Positions 24,861-37,400 of a DNA stretch of 64,000 nt are shown piece after piece. Below the pieces are notes generated by a model. That model was given only the letters and a program-made list of their open reading frames with translations. It was not told the DNA's origin and did no database searches. The position numbers and the translations under genes were made by a program. Origin of the DNA: Galeopsis tetrahit (Eukaryota; Streptophyta; Magnoliopsida; Lamiales; Lamiaceae); assembly GCA_963675135.1 (NCBI GenBank), contig OY776128.1, positions 71,864,670 through 71,928,669 on the forward strand, written 5' to 3'. Every line of letters starts with the position of its first letter. Within the stretch, counting starts at the first letter, position 1.

Positions 24861-25300
24861 AGCTTAATTTAGTTCTCTCTCACGTTTTTTCTTCTTTAGC
24901 CACTGATCGAATATATCTGACATTGAAATGGTACGTGATCAAGCTGATGTTCTTAATGAGACTCTTAATTTATCTTGTGTTATTTGTTGTTTTTTCATAT
25001 TTAGATGGAATTTAGAAACTTTTGATGGGGTCGTTTAGAAATGTTATGACTGGCTCGGTTGTTTTTGTTGTTGATATATTATCTATGTTTATCAATTTCA
25101 ATTTCAGTTCCTGTTATGACATACCTTATGAATTAAACAATATATTGTAAAAAACACTCATATTTTTTAACGTAGAATAACACTCATATTTCTGGACAAA
25201 CATGCATAATCCAGAAAAAAACTCAAGTTCAAAAGCGTGGTTACATAGTTCATAGGGATTTATTCATTCATAGTGCATATAGTGGGCATCTCAAGTAACA

Positions 25301-26574
25301 TCATTTCTCAGAAGTTTCAGCCTCTTCCTTTTCCTTTCCAAAAGAACGAACGATCCTCGAATAGAAGTTCCAATGAGGATGGGAGGGTGTGATCGCAGGT
25401 TGTCCATACGGATGTTGTTTCACGTACGATGGAACATCGTCAGCATCTGCAACCCCGTCTAGGTATTTCCTCAGCTCACCACCCCCCTCTAAACCAAGAA
25501 AGTAGGAGTACAATAATTAACCATGGTGGATGATTATTCAAAAAAATGTTTATATGTTACCTAGAACTGTATCTTTCGGGTTGTGCTTCTTGTACGGCTG
25601 AGGAAAAATTGCTGTGTTTGGCTGCATAACACAAAGTTATTTAGTTTGAATTTGAATACCCGTATAATATTTCAAATAAACTTGAAGAATTACCGGATTC
25701 AGTAGGGCAGTATGAGGCTCGTCATCAATTAGCAAGGTGTTTTTGGCCGAGTATTTTCCTTTGTAGGAAGAATTTTCCCAGATGTCCTTCAGTTCTTTGA
25801 GAAACAGAGGCTTATCCTCATTGTCACGGCAGTAGAATTCAGAATCAGTACACTCTTCTTGAGACTGAAAAAATAAAATAATTACTAGTCCGTATTTTTC
25901 TTTTTTCAAATTCAATTATTATCCTGAAGATTGAAAAGTTGAAATTAATTACCCAAACAAATATGAACTTGCTTCGAGCTCCACCAGAGATGCTGCTCAA
26001 CACACCATCTATATTGTGCCTGATCACTCAAAACCATTTAGGTCTAGGTTGAATTTTAAGGTACATACATATTAATCCAAATATATCCAAGAAAATGCCC
26101 GATAAAGTTTCTATACACAGATTAATAGTCCAAATTCAAAGAAAAAAAGCTTCATCACTTGACTTACTCTCGGGCAGAGGACCACAACGCAACGTCGAAA
26201 CGCTCAAAGCAAAATTTCAGAAACTCAGTGCAAAATGGCCTCTTAAAAACTGTACCAAATTAAATTTGAAGAAGATTATTCTTAATTAATACACCAAAAT
26301 AAAACAAAAAAAAAAAAAAAAAAAAGCAAGAAATACCGAGAAATTTTCCAAAAGTGATATCGGGGCGCAGTCCTCGAACAGTGGCTTTTTCCCTAACATG
26401 AACCCTTTTGACAAGTAAACCGCCCAAACAGAGAATAAGGAGCTTCTTTTGGGGGCCGAGATTCAGTTTATCCAATGAAATCCCCAGATCAACGCTTCCA
26501 GCCTCGTTTTCTTCTTCGTCGCTACTTTCATCGGAAGAAGCAGCTACGATTTTCAACTTGGATTTCTCAGCCAT
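25301..26574 (-). CDS. FCP1/SCP (NIF)-domain HAD-fold protein, probably catalytically dead
   Basis: Six exons on the minus strand: 26337-26574, 26168-26249, 25953-26019, 25694-25864, 25561-25621, 25301-25488. They total 807 bp, or 268 aa. An acidic N-terminus (SSDESSDEEENEAG) leads into the NLI-interacting-factor/FCP1 fold: KRPFCTEFLKFCFERFDVALWSSARE, split over two lines of evidence (the RPF-EFL-F element and the WSSAR motif II), then the C-terminal motif LLIDDEPHTALLNP and PYGQPAITPSHP. Active family members dephosphorylate Ser in RNA polymerase II tails and other proteins, using DxDx(T/V) with the first Asp as nucleophile. Here that site reads LCLGGLL: Cys replaces the nucleophile and Gly the acid/base. 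It is therefore probably a non-catalytic or regulatory paralogue. The gene lies tail-to-tail with the AHL gene, about 440 bp apart. Confidence 0.9.
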
Positions 26575-28109
26575 GTTTTTTCTTTCTCACAGTTGAGTAT
26601 ATATGATCGAGGAGATATAATGGAGTTTATATAGAAGAGTGGAAACGGAGGGTGAAGGGTTTTGCTTTTGGTGGGGATCACGTTTGTAGTATGATCATGT
26701 ACGACGAAATACAATTCGGAGAGACTGCAGGTTTTTAACCCAAATAAATAAATATGGATTTTGTATTGTACTCCATGTTTTCTACAATAATTAACTCTTT
26801 CATTCTTTTGGATCGTTTTTATGTTTCACTATATTTTGTATTAATAATATAAATAGTGGAATATAAGGTATAAAACTCCTTGTATAAGTTCAGTGTTTGG
26901 ATGAAAAGATTTGATTTGATTAGATGTTTCAATTGAAATTTCAAATGAGATAATTTATTTGGATGAAAAGATTTAATTTGATTAGATGTTTCAATTGAAA
27001 TTTCAAATGAGATAATTTATTTGAGAATTTAAATTCTCTCACTTTTAACTTAAAAAGAGAATTTAAATCTAAATTTTTGAAATTCATGGAGCGTAAATGA
27101 TTTCATCCCCTATTAGTTTTGTGTTTCATTTAGATAGTGCAACAATACAATATGAAATACAAAAAAAAAAAAAAACGATTAAGTTGATTTGATCTCCTAT
27201 TTATTTTCGTATTTTATGACATCAGCCAAAATACGTCAGAATTGCTGTGGTACCTTCGGACTTGCAACGACCCAATAATTGTGAATTGGAGATTCTTTCA
27301 CATCCGCGGCGTGCTTCTCAGAAGTTTGTTAGTAACTGATCTACAGTACACTCAATAAGTTGTTATATACACATCAATTTAATTTACTAAACAAATTTAA
27401 ATCACTTTATATTCTGAAAATATCCTTAACTTCTTAATAATTTAAACACATCTTTTCTTCTAATTTCTATCTTGAGAATGGTATAAAAATCTAGGTTTAT
27501 TTACTAATTTTCAAAACTAATAATAGAAGAAAAACATTTTTCAGAATTTAAAATCATTTTAAGTAGATTTGATCAGGTTTGACCAAGTTGAGATGAATTT
27601 AATATTTTTGGGGTGCAAATAACCTCACTCCTTAATTGTTTTATTTTCTTTATAAAAACACCATTTTTAACTCGTTAAATAGGGTGGGAGAAATTCAAAA
27701 CATATATTTTATAACGAAAAAAATAAACATTTATTAAAAGTATAAATAAGTTATTTCCCTTTTATTTTAAAGTATATGAATGGTATATTTGACCGAATGG
27801 AATACATATATACAAGTGGTTTAATTGTTTTTTCATTAACAAATTATTACATACTTTAGGCTCTCGAAATAAAAAAGTTCATGGATAAGCCTATATATAT
27901 AACCGATCAATTACTAGCAATTTATTATTAATTAATTAAGGTTTAATTATATCCAAAGACATCGTCCAAGTCAATGACCAAAGTCGCGCACTCTTCTTCC
28001 TCAATAAATGGAAAGAATTTAAAAGCATTATTTTCTTTTGTATGCTTTTACTATTTTTTTAAAAAATTAAAAGAAACAAGACTTGTGACTCACCACTCTT
28101 CTTTATATA
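26575..28109. other. Intergenic DNA with a 62-bp tandem duplication
   Basis: 26898-26959 and 26960-27021 are near-identical copies of a unit starting 'ggatgaaaagattt' and ending 'gagataatttattt'. Otherwise AT-rich. The promoter of the FCP1-like gene should lie just after 26575. Confidence 0.6.
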
Positions 28110-28410
28110 CTCCCTCCATTATATAATAAGTGTTGTTTTCATGAAATTTGTTGAAATTAAGAAAGGGTGTGTATTGACAAGTATAACCTTAAATAATAAA
28201 GGAAAATTTTAATCACATTAATTCTCTTTAAATCTTTCTAAATTGTTTAACCAATCCTTTTCAATTATTTTCTAAAGTTAGAAATTAAGAGATTTTTTAA
28301 AGTTAAAGGGAGGGTATAATGGGAACAAATGGTATAAAAGTTTTAAAACATCACTTATTTATGTACAAGAGAAAGAGGCTAAAACAACACTTATTATAGA
28401 ACGGAGGGAG
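28110..28410. mobile_element. Stowaway-type MITE, family A copy 2
   Basis: TA-flanked, starting CTCCCTCCATTATATAATAA and ending CGGAGGGAG. It is homologous along its whole length to 2530-2823. Confidence 0.85.
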
Positions 28411-30037
28411 TATTACTTTCTCGGCAAATTCTTCCATGCAATTGAGTGTATATATATACTTGAATTTTAATGTTCAATTTAATATTTGATCTCAACATTT
28501 GACTCAATTTATTGAAGTCAAATTCTAATTGTATAGATGCAATCAATTGCACTCAAGTATTACTCTACTCTCTCCGTGAAAGTTTTTGTGTAGAATATTA
28601 TATAATAATTAGAATGTTGAATGATAGTTTTGTAACTTAAAAGTAAAAGAGTTGGTTGATTTGTATATATAAATGAACCTTAAAAATATTAGCAATAAGA
28701 GTAAATATATATGAGTATATATATTGTGGAGGTGATTATCGTAATAACTATTTTCATTTTTTTTGTGGTATACAAACTTTTGGGTAACACATTGAGAAAA
28801 GAAAATATGCTAACTCTAGTGTGGTGTCACTCTTTTATTTCACTAATTAGTAAACATACTTGTACAATATAAATAAATATTTTAATATGTTGTAAATAAA
28901 CTTTTGAAGTTTATTGCTCATCTTTCTCTTACAATCTTCTCCTCCAAAAAAAAAAAAAAATTATCTTTGCTTATCAACCATTTTTAATTAATATCCCTTC
29001 AATTTGTTCTATTTTTTATTTAAAATCTTGAAATGAATTCTTAAGTTACTAGTATCTTATTTCTTATAAGTAATTGGAAAATTTATTTTAAAGTATAGTA
29101 TTATTTGTTCAATGATTTATATATTCTTGATTAATAAGAATTACTATTATCAATTTGATTTTAATAATTAGTTACGTAAATAGGATTATTTGTTTTCACT
29201 ATAAAAGTCGTGGCTCCACCCTAAATTCTCTATGAGGACTTTAACGAGGAATCAATTATGAATAGGTTTCTTTTTTCATCTCCCTTTTCCTTTTCTAATA
29301 GACAACTTTTTACTATTTATTACTTTATTTTTCTTTAATGAGGTACTACTCTTCTCCAACAACACAAGAAAGAGATCAATTCTAATTCTCGTACGTTTAG
29401 GAGGCCATGTATTTATATATTTGAGTAAAAATTAAAACCACAAAAATGCGTATAGAGGAATTAATGGCATTTCAGTTTCATTTATCTTGCATGCATGTTT
29501 TGCCTATTGATTATTTGCTTTCGCAGTATTTATTAATAAGGTTACAAAACCCTTGGATGAACTATGCCATCTTGACAATTATCCAAATACTTTTTAGAGA
29601 ATCACTATTTTACCCATGAAATTTGTATAATTAAAGCAGTTTTTTTGAAAAATTTGCAGTCATAAGTTTGGATCTTGATCGCCTTAAAAATATTCGATTC
29701 ACAAATAAGTGGTTTACTAAAAAATCACAATATTTGTATATATTGTAAGGGTGTAGTTTATGAAGTGTTTTTCATTTGAAGGAAGTGGTCAACGTTATTG
29801 TAAACATCCTAAAAAAGAAAGTTGTGAAAATTATTATAGATAGGAGAGAGTATATGTGCATTTCATATCCCACCTTGAGCAGCAAATAAATTTATAAACA
29901 TATTAAATTATGATTATTCCTTCTCTCTAAAGACGAATTTTAGTTTAATCAAATAAATTTATAATCAATATTTATAAAATAATTTTAAAATTTTATTATT
30001 GTAAAAATGAGTTATGATATTTTTAAAGAGCTTGTTT
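28411..30037. other. AT-rich intergenic DNA, no gene seen
   Basis: Contains a possible Stowaway end at about 28570 and another at about 29830-29852 (GATAGGAGAGAGTA), but no convincing complete element or gene. Confidence 0.5.
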
Positions 30038-30061
30038 TGGCACTACAAAAAACGCGCGCTA

Positions 30062-30345
30062 TAGGGACGGACAAATGCCGACGGATTATAGTCCGTCGGC
30101 ATTTCCGACGGATATGCTGACGGAATGCCGACGAATTGAAAAGTCAACATAAATGCTGACGGATTTCCGTTCCGTCAGCATTTACCGAGGGAAATACTGA
30201 CGGATGTTTTGAAATATGTATGCCGACGGATTTATGACCCGTTGAAATCCGCACCGCCTCGTTTTTCAATAAGGTAACCGTTGGCATTAAAGTCGGCGGT
30301 TACCGAGGGAAATGCCGACGGAATATCCGTCGGTAAACAATTTTT
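30062..30345. repeat. CACTA 5' subterminal repeat cluster
   Basis: About ten copies of (G/A)CCGACGGA and its complement, often as inverted pairs around 4-8 bp spacers, e.g. GCCGACGGATTATAGTCCGTCGGC. In characterised En/Spm elements such motifs bind the TNP1/TNPA protein. The cluster also lies just upstream of the TNP1-like transcription unit. Confidence 0.85.
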
Positions 30346-31533
30346 TTTTTTTTTTATATAAGCAATCTCATTACAGACGCGATGCGTTAGAAAAAAAAAA
30401 AACCTAAGGTTCTGATCGAGGGATTCGGGGGAGGCAGACGAGGACGAGGCTATTGAATCAATTTTCTCCAATTATATTGATACGGTACGTTTTCTTAATT
30501 AGTTTTATTACTTAGTTTAATTTTAATACTTATATACATTAATACATATATGTTTATGCATGCATGTATGTAAATATGATTAATTTAATGTTGATTTGCA
30601 TGTTATATTGATTTAGTTAGTTATTAAAATATTATGATCATGTTAGTACGTATGTTATTTAATTTAATTTGTTGATTAAGAATAATTTTGATAGAGTAGT
30701 TTTTTAAGGTTAATTAATTAATTAATTGTTATATGTATACATTAATTAATTGTTATATAGTTAATTACTAGTTTAATTTAATGGTGTAATTTTGATATAG
30801 AATATTTTTAATGTAGGTATGTAGTGCATGTTTCAATCAATTGTTTAAATTAGTTTAGATATAGTGGTTCGACCGTTGGATCACGTTGTAATTAAGAATA
30901 TGTTGATTAAATTAGGAATACGCTATATTAGTAAAAAATTTAAATTAGGAATATGTTCATTAAATTGATAATTATTGACCCAATTAGAAAATTATTATTT
31001 TAATTAGTTTTAGGTTTGTTAATTTAGGAATATATATGTTCAATTTTTTATTATTGATTAAGTTATGTAGAAAAATAATAATTAGAAAAATAATAATTAA
31101 ATTAGGTTATTGTTGATTAAATTAGGAATATGTTGATTAATTAAATTAGGAATATGCTATATTAGTAAAAAATTTAAATTAGGAATATGTTCATTAAATT
31201 GATAATTAGAAAACTCCAATTAGAAAAGTATTATTTTAATTATGTTTAGATTTGTTAATTTAGGAATATGTTAATTTAGAAATATTTTTAATGTAGGTGA
31301 TGCATGTTTCAATCAATTGTTTAAATTATTAGTTAATTAGATGGTTCGACGGTGGTATCACGTTGTAATTAGGTTATATATATATATTGTTTTGATTTAA
31401 ATTAGGAATATGTTGATTAAATTAGGAATTGATTAAATTAGGAATATGATATATTAGTAAAATTTTTAAATTAGCAATATGTTCATTAAATTGATAATTA
31501 GTAAAATTATGTATTTTTTATTGATTGAAACAG

Positions 31534-33168
31534 ATGAGTGAACAAGTACCGAATCAGGGTTCTGGTTCACGTAGGTCGTCATTTTGGTCACGTCGTTCAA
31601 GGAGGTCTCGGGATGAATCAGTACCTGTGATGGCTCCTCCTCCTCCTTCTGTGGCAGTGTCGCCGCCGCCGCCGACTACGATGTCGGTTGGTTCGTCATC
31701 CTCTTCTCGTCAGCATCCTGTTCGAGACAAAAGGCAACCCCTTGAAATCATTTCAGGAGCGTAAGTCAATAATTCTAATGTTTAACAGTATTCAATAACG
31801 ATTAACTTTATTTATTTATTTATTTATAATGTGTTAGTTTATAAATTTGTTAATAATTTTACAGGTTGGTGCCCGGTAATGAGGTGTCCAGGATCTGCAC
31901 ACAAGCCTTTAAGAAGTGCAAGATTTCTAAGGGTGCTATCACTTGGTTGACGGTGCCACAATCTAAAAAGGATGAATATTTCGAGGAGTTCCAGGTATAT
32001 AATTACAATAATTAAAGTTTATTAAATAACTAATTATTCATATTATTTGATAAATATGTTGAATATTTGTATAGAAAAAGGCCCGTTGGGATACGACGAT
32101 CTACTCGGACGACGCTATTTACGAGAAGTGGTACGGTGTTTGTTCTACTCGGTACACGAACATGATGTACGACTGGAGAACGGCGTGGCGTGATAAAGAC
32201 AGAAATCTTGTTCTGGGGGTAGAGGATGGTGTTGACCTGTGGGAGTCGTTGGTTGAGAAGTGGTTGGACCCGGCTTACCAAGAGAAGTGTGACAAAGCTC
32301 GGGCCAACCGCAGAACCGACGTTGGAGGCGGGATGGCAGTGCATCGGGGGGGAGCTCGGTCCGTCCTCGAGCAATCACTTGCTATCGTAAGTTTTCATTA
32401 ATTTTTAAAAATTAAATAATTATAGTTAATTATTTTATATTAGTTATCTAAATTAATTTGTATATGTTTATTTGATACGTAATAGGAGCGGGAGACTGGA
32501 CGTCCACACACCCACTTGGATCGGATGAGTCTTCTTCATCCGTTTAATGCCGATACACAGACGTCCACCTACGGGCGCACTACTGACCTCCACGTAAGTT
32601 TAATTAAATTTATGTATTAATTACATTATATATATATATAGATAATTAAATTAATTTTAATTTTTTAATTATGTAGTTGAGCGTCCGACAGAGGATTGAA
32701 GAGGCCGAGACGCAAGCCGCCACGACTACTGCTGAATCCGGAAGCAGCGGTACCCCTCCGGTTGTTGACGTGGACCGGTGTTACCTTGACGTTGCCCCGA
32801 CCTCCAAGGGAAGGGTCCTTGGCCTTGGTGGGATGAGCAACGCCGTGAGGACACCAAGTGGTCGGTCGGCCTGGAGTGCATCGCAACCGTCCGTATCCTC
32901 CACTGCCGTCCCGGATCCGAACGTCATGGCAACGTTCGAGAACTACTTCCGCCTCTGGAGTGCCAATGCGGGTCGGACGTTGGGGATGTCAGCTGAGCAG
33001 ATCGAGGCCATCTATCAACAGACGATGGGGCAAACACCGCCAGCTCCAGCTCCAGGTCCAGCTCCAGCTCCAGATCAAGATGCAGGTCAGGCCGACGGTG
33101 ACGACGTCAACTTGAATGACGACGTGGAACAATTTTTTAGCAACTATCCTGGCAACTATCCTGGTTGA
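31534..33168 (+). CDS. TNP1-like Ptta/En/Spm transposon protein (intact)
   Basis: Five exons: 31534-31760, 31865-31994, 32075-32386, 32486-32593, 32677-33168. They total 1269 bp, or 422 aa, with no stop. The N-terminus is Ser/Arg- and Pro-rich, followed by a Ptta/En/Spm 'Transposase_24'-type domain spanning exons 2-4 (TQAFKKCKISKGAITWL; WRTAWRDKDRNLVLG; EKWLDPAYQEKCDKARANR; GRPHTHLDRM). The C-terminus has a Pro/Ala run (APAPGPAPAPDQD). By analogy with TNPA it should bind the subterminal repeats and help transposition or regulate the promoter. The start codon directly follows a plausible splice acceptor (gaaacag|ATG), so there is probably a 5' UTR intron. That it is intact beside a dead TNP2 is notable. 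Confidence 0.85.
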
Positions 33169-33389
33169 ACAATTTAATTTTGTGTTGAACTAATTTATTT
33201 TTCTGTTGAACTTATTTAATTTTCTGTTGAACTTATTTACTTTTCTGTTGAACTTATTTACTTTTCTGTTGAACTTATTTATCTTTATGTATATATTTAT
33301 CTTTATGTTGAACTATATATTGCAGTTTATTTGTGTAGTTTATTGGTGTATAGATGAAAATAGGGTGCATTCATTTGTTTCATTGAGTA

Positions 33390-33515
33390 CAAAATAATCT
33401 CATTTAGAGTGCATTCTAGATAGATTTAAACCACTTGAAGGTGGAAGTGAATTTTAGTACAAAATAGCCTCATATAGAGTGCATTATACATATATTTAAC
33501 CAAACCACTTGAAGG
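33390..33515. repeat. Short direct duplication at the GRF ORF 3' end
   Basis: 'gtgcattctagatagattta' and 'aaaccacttgaaggtgg' at 33410-33444 recur at about 33479-33518, giving two ~55-bp copies. Confidence 0.6.
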
Positions 33516-33885
33516 TGGTAGATGCAACCATGACAACTAGCACAATCAAAATGATTTTGTTCACTTTGATTAAATCCTTGATTTCTTCAGCCAAATTTTT
33601 TATCTCTGTAACCAATTTCTTCATCTCTTGAGTCATTTTCTTCATGTCTTCAGTTTCTTTGTCAATTTGATTAGATCCTTGATTCTTGTCAACACCACAG
33701 TTTTCTAGAGTATCAGCCCATACAAAGAAACCACATCCACCACCACAACCATCACTTAGGGAGTCAGGACAATTATGAAATATCCTCCCTTTACTTCTAG
33801 GTTGTTTAGAAGCATATGTACGACATGCCTTTCCACAATAACAAACAAGGTCTTGCTGAAATCAAATAGAAGACGAAGAAGACAT
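33496..33885 (-). pseudogene. GRF-type zinc-finger, coiled-coil, membrane-anchored ORF in the CACTA
   Basis: The minus strand reads, from an ATG at 33885, MSSSSSI and then a TGA (33864-33862). It then continues in the same frame to a TAA at 33498-33496. The downstream part has the GRF zinc-finger pattern: CYCGKACRTYAS, GRIFHNCPD, then CGGGCGFFVWAD, with spaced Cys and the W-x-D end. A Glu/Lys heptad-like stretch (KETEDMKKMTQEMKKLVTE) follows, and then a hydrophobic tail IILIVLVVMVASTTF. GRF fingers occur in topoisomerase III and APE2 and bind single-stranded nucleic acid; small GRF/coiled-coil/TM proteins are common in plant genomes and transposons. The TGA could be a disabling mutation, or part of an intron ending at ttgatttcag. 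It diverges from TNP2 across a repeat cluster. Confidence 0.75.
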
Positions 33886-33979
33886 GATATTTCTTTGCAA
33901 AATAGAAAAAATCGAATATGGTGTGTGTGAGCTTTGTGTTGCTATATATACAAAAAATTGAATTAATTAATTAAAAAAA

Positions 33980-34240
33980 AAAACCGCCAAATGCCGACGG
34001 AATATATTTTCCGTCGGAATTCACAATTTGATTAATACCGACGGATTATCCGTCGGTATTTTTCTATGCCGACGGAATATTGGGCGGGTGAAATGCCGAC
34101 GGAATTAACTTTCCGTCGGAATTCACCATTTGATAAGTGCCGACGGATTATCCGTCGGCATTTATCTTTACCGACGGAAATTTGGGCGGGTGAAATGCCG
34201 ACGAAAAGATAAGTCCGTCGGCATTTCCGTCGGGAAATCT
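33980..34240. repeat. Internal CACTA repeat cluster between the GRF ORF and TNP2
   Basis: At least ten GCCGACGGA/TCCGTCGGC words form two tandem ~115-bp units, each ending '...tttgggcgggtgaaatgcc'. It lies between divergent units (GRF ORF left, TNP2 right), where a bidirectional promoter would be. The first ~140 bp is homologous to 38640-38830, including the shared 'aattaattaaaaaaaaaa' lead-in. Confidence 0.85.
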
Positions 34241-34496
34241 TTCTACTACCTAATTTTTTTCCACTTCACTTTCGTATTGCAAATTTACACCAAAACTTTC
34301 TACTGCCTAATTTTTTATGCTCATGCTCGGGTATTCAGAAACATCAAATTACGGTACATTTTCTACCATTTTTAATTTACTCTATACATAAAATTCAATA
34401 TAATGTAATTACATGTTTTATATATATCATAAGTTTTGTTTGAATTTATTATAAGTTTAGTTTAGTAAAGTGTTGCTCCATTTAAATGTTTAGCAG

Positions 34497-37400
34497 ATGG
34501 ATTTGCCTGACCGTCGTTGGATGTACTGTACTCCTAGAATGATTAGAGGAAATGTGAATGTGGAATTTTATAATGAACTCGTGTTTTTTGTTGAATTTGC
34601 AAAAAGCCAGCCACATTACATGAGTGGAAATTGCATTAGGTGTCCGTGTAATGCTAAGAAATGTCAGAATAAGCAATATAAAGAGATTGATGAGGTCCTA
34701 GTACATATTGTGAAGAATGGTTTCGTTGATAATTATTATAATTGGACTAGTCATGGCGAAACACATTGACCTTATAGATTTGATGAAGTGTTTTACTATT
34801 ACACTGTTGGAATCTATCAACAAGAAGCAAATTTCGATCATGTTGGCACTAGTAACGAGGTAGAACAACGGTTTAGGGACGAAGAACAACAGTTTGGGGA
34901 CGAAGAACAACAGTTTGGGGACGAAGAACAACAATTTGGGGACGAAGAACCGAATATGTATCAAACAATGATCAGGGAAGCTGGTTTTTCAAACATGGAA
35001 GAGGAGCCGACGAATGAGGCATTTCGGTTTTATGAGATGCTCAAATTAGTCGAAGAAGATTTATATCCGGGTTGTGAATCTCACTCACAGTTGTCATTTA
35101 ATGCACGACTCATGAACATTAAGACCGAGAACAAGCTTTCTAACAGGGCATATGAGCAAGTGACACAGTTATGCAGTGAAATTTGTCCTCCAAATAATAA
35201 GGTGCCTACGACGTTTCATCAAAGCAAAAAAATGTTGAAGAATGTTGGTTTGCCGGTTGAGAAGATTGATTGTTGTGTGAAGGGTTGCATGTTATATTGG
35301 GGTGACGAAGATAGCAGTCTGAAGATGTGTAGATTGTGTGGCCATCCCCGGTACAAAGAGGCACGTCGAAAGGGACCTGGTGGTCAATCGAAGAAGACAA
35401 AGAAGAAAGTGCCATATAAGAAGATGTACTACCTTCCTATCATTCCTCGTTTGATGAGATTATATCAATCAAGTGCCACTGCACAACACATGACGTGGCA
35501 TGCTACAGATTCCTCTTCGGCTGAGTCGAGGGAGATGCGACATCCGGCAGACTCAGAGGCCTGGAAACATCTTGAGAACGTGTTTCCAGATTTTGCTTGT
35601 GAACCGAGGAATGTGAGATTAGGTTTGTGTACTGATGGTTTTGCACCGTTTGGGATGCATGGGAAGCAGTATTCTTTGTGGCTGGTGATACTGACTCCGT
35701 ATAATCTTCCTCCGTGAATGTGCATGAAACCTCAAACAATGTTTCTGACTGTATTGGTGCCTGGACCAACGAATCCAAAAGACAAACTGGATGTTTATCT
35801 CCAACCTCTTATAAAAGACTTGATCTTCTTATGGGAGAATGGAGTCCAAACGTACGATGTTTTTAGAAAGCAGAACTTCACGATGCGTGCTGCTCTTTTA
35901 TGGACCATTAGCGACTTTCCTGCATATGGTATGTTGTTCGGGTGGAGTACGGCCGGAAAGAAAGCATGTCCGTATTGTATGGAGAATTCTGAAACTTTCA
36001 GTCTCCCGGTGAGTAGAAAAGTTTCATGGTTCGATAATCACCGTAGGTTCTTACCTCAAGGTCACCCGTTTCGAAGAAATAAGAAGAACTTCGTAAAGAA
36101 CAGAGCAGTCACAAACAATCGACCTCCACTTCGAGATGGTATTTTATACATTTATTTAATGAGTATTAAACATATATTTATCTATTGCTTTTAGTGTCAC
36201 TTATAATTTACTCTCCGTACAGGACGTAGGTTGTTATATGAGATTCAGTGGACGGGGTTGAAAAAAAGTACTGAGGAAAATGCAGCGGAACAAAACAAAG
36301 GAATTGAGGGTGGTTGGAACAAAAGGAGTATTTTTTGGGACTTACCATACTGGAGTTCACTATTGATACGACACAATTTGGATGTGATGCACATTGAAAA
36401 GAATGTGTTTGACAATGTGTTCCACACAATCATGAACACCGAAGGCAAGACGAAAGACACTCCAAAGTCTCGGGAGGATTTGGACACTCTTTGTCGCCGT
36501 CCAGAGTTGAAAAAGGATGAGCGTACAGGTAAATTTCCAAAGGCTAGCTACACACTGGATAAGCCACAAAAACAAAGATTGTGTAGGTGGATAAATGAGT
36601 TGAACTTTCCGGACGGCTACGTGTCGAACTTGAGTCGATGCGTAGACACAACAACGGGTAAGGTTGCAAGGATGAAGAGTCATGATTGTCATGTATTTAT
36701 GCAATGCTTGATACCGATTGCGTTCAAGGAACTTCTTCCTCTAAATGTGTGGAGGGCTATCACTGAATTAAGTCTATTTTTTAGAGATTTAACGGCTACA
36801 ACGATCACGATCGATGATATGATTCGTTTAGATGAAGACATCCCAGTGATTTTGTGTAAGTTGGAACAAATTTTTCCACCTAGCTTCTTTAACTCGATGG
36901 AACACTTACCCGTTCACTTAGCGTATGAAGCGAGAATTTGTGGTCCGGTGCAATACAGGTGGATGTACCCATTTGAAAGGTAAAATCTTACTTTTTTTAT
37001 TTCATTACAATTACACATGCATTCTTATAAGTTTTATATATATATACATATATATATATATGTGTGTGTGTGTGTATATCAGGTATCTCCACAACTTGAA
37101 ACGCAATGCTAAACAAAAGGCAAACGTTGAAGCATCGATTGTGAATGCTTATTTGAATGAAGAGGTTGACATGTTTTGTTCTTATTACTTTGAAGACCAC
37201 GTCAACACAAAGTTAAGAAGTGCTCCACGTAACTTCGGTGGTACATCCGCTGACGATATCAGTGAAGAGGTCGATGGAATGCTCTCCATATTCAAGTCTA
37301 AGGGACGACCAATAGGAAAACCCACTGAACGATATTGGGAGACGAACTCGGAGGCGGAAATAGCATAAACGTATGTGTTATTGAATTGTGATGAAGTTCA

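Noticed and set aside
28569..29852. A 1.28-kb Stowaway-derived element between two CTCTCTCC/GGAGAGAG ends
   Set aside because: Beyond the first ten bases the ends do not pair, so they are probably two unrelated relics.
33980..34240. CRISPR-like array of inverted repeats
   Set aside because: This is plant nuclear DNA. The repeats are short GCCGACGGA words of a CACTA transposon, with irregular spacing.
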